Shown here: piece by piece, positions 13,384-13,464 of the stretch | Numbering within the stretch: the stretch's first letter is position 1 | How the letters are laid out: every line of letters starts with the position of its first letter | Assembly: GCA_029240395.1 (NCBI GenBank) | Contig: JAREAJ010000018.1 | Location: forward strand, 1 to 13,464 | Direction of reading: 5' to 3' | DNA: 13,464 nucleotides | DNA from: Nitrososphaeraceae archaeon | GTDB lineage: Archaea; Thermoproteota; Nitrososphaeria; Nitrososphaerales; Nitrososphaeraceae | Translations under genes and position numbers: made by a program | Notes under the pieces: model-generated | Databases searched by the model: none | Seen by the model: the letters and a program-made list of their open reading frames with translations, nothing else | What the model was told of the DNA's origin: nothing

Positions 13384-13464
13384 TTGATTGAATCTCCTAA
13401 GACATTGGATTCCCCTTCAGTTGAGCTAATCGAGAAAGCTGACGAAAGAATAAGCATCAAATTC
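13384..13464 (+). CDS. Start of an unidentified gene, cut by the window end
   Basis: I do not recognise the product. The frame is open for 27 codons from TTG at 13384 to the window edge and encodes a hydrophilic, partly amphipathic start (about L-I-E-S-P-K-T-L-D-S-P, then V-E-L-I-E-K-A-D-E-R). There is no signal peptide or membrane segment in the visible part. The start could be TTG at 13384, ATT at 13387 with better Shine-Dalgarno spacing, or TTG at 13405. It is divergent from amt, with 260 bases between the two starts. A TATA-like AATTATACT lies near 13299-13307. Confidence 0.45.
   Translation, partial: MIESPKTLDSPSVELIEKADERISIKF

Overview
The window reads as a chromosomal segment of a thaumarchaeote (class Nitrososphaeria), probably a soil-type Nitrososphaerales relative. 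The evidence is the archaeal exosome gene string (SBDS, Rrp4, Rrp41, Rrp42, L37Ae, Pcc1, then prefoldin beta), a short helicase-less XPF nuclease, a FilR1-like archaeal regulator, TATA-type promoters close to start codons, and a large ammonium transporter with a signal peptide. The genus is inference; no rRNA or amo gene is present to fix it.

Layout. 1-3162 (+): the distal part of a histidine operon, hisB-hisH-hisA-hisF, with very short gaps or a 4-bp overlap. hisI/hisE do not follow. 3163-3346: a convergent junction with two hairpins. 3347-5367 (-): a secreted Ig-like protein with a Pro/Ser linker and an acidic repeat tail, and upstream of it a FilR1-like winged-helix regulator. 5552-6556 (-): an XPF/ERCC4 nuclease. 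6753-7208 (-): prefoldin beta with its own promoter. 7283-11425 (-): the exosome/ribosome cluster, transcribed SBDS > rrp4 > rrp41 > rrp42 > rpl37ae > pcc1. 11600-13123 (-): ammonium transporter with a clear hairpin terminator. 13384-end (+): the start of an unidentified gene behind a strong Shine-Dalgarno sequence.

How the genes fit together. HisH and HisF form imidazole-glycerol-phosphate synthase, fed by HisA and followed by HisB. Rrp41/Rrp42 form the RNase PH ring capped by Rrp4, which degrades or tails RNA. SBDS, L37Ae and Pcc1 (KEOPS, tRNA t6A) tie RNA decay to ribosome and tRNA maturation. Amt brings in ammonium.

Most interesting points. (1) rpl37ae is clearly present, but its reading frame has no ATG, GTG or TTG upstream of the conserved N-terminus. 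The only near-cognate codon in a sensible place is a CTG overlapping the end of rrp42. (2) Many housekeeping proteins here carry unusual low-complexity insertions or tails: HisH, HisF, XPF, Pcc1, Rrp4 and prefoldin beta. (3) The secreted protein ends in near-perfect 18-bp tandem repeats encoding an Asn-Asp-Asp-Asp-Gly-Gly unit. I found no CRISPR array, tRNA, rRNA, insertion sequence or evident defence system. No gene-free stretch exceeds 300 bases; the longest, 13124-13383, holds the amt promoter and the leader of the last partial gene.
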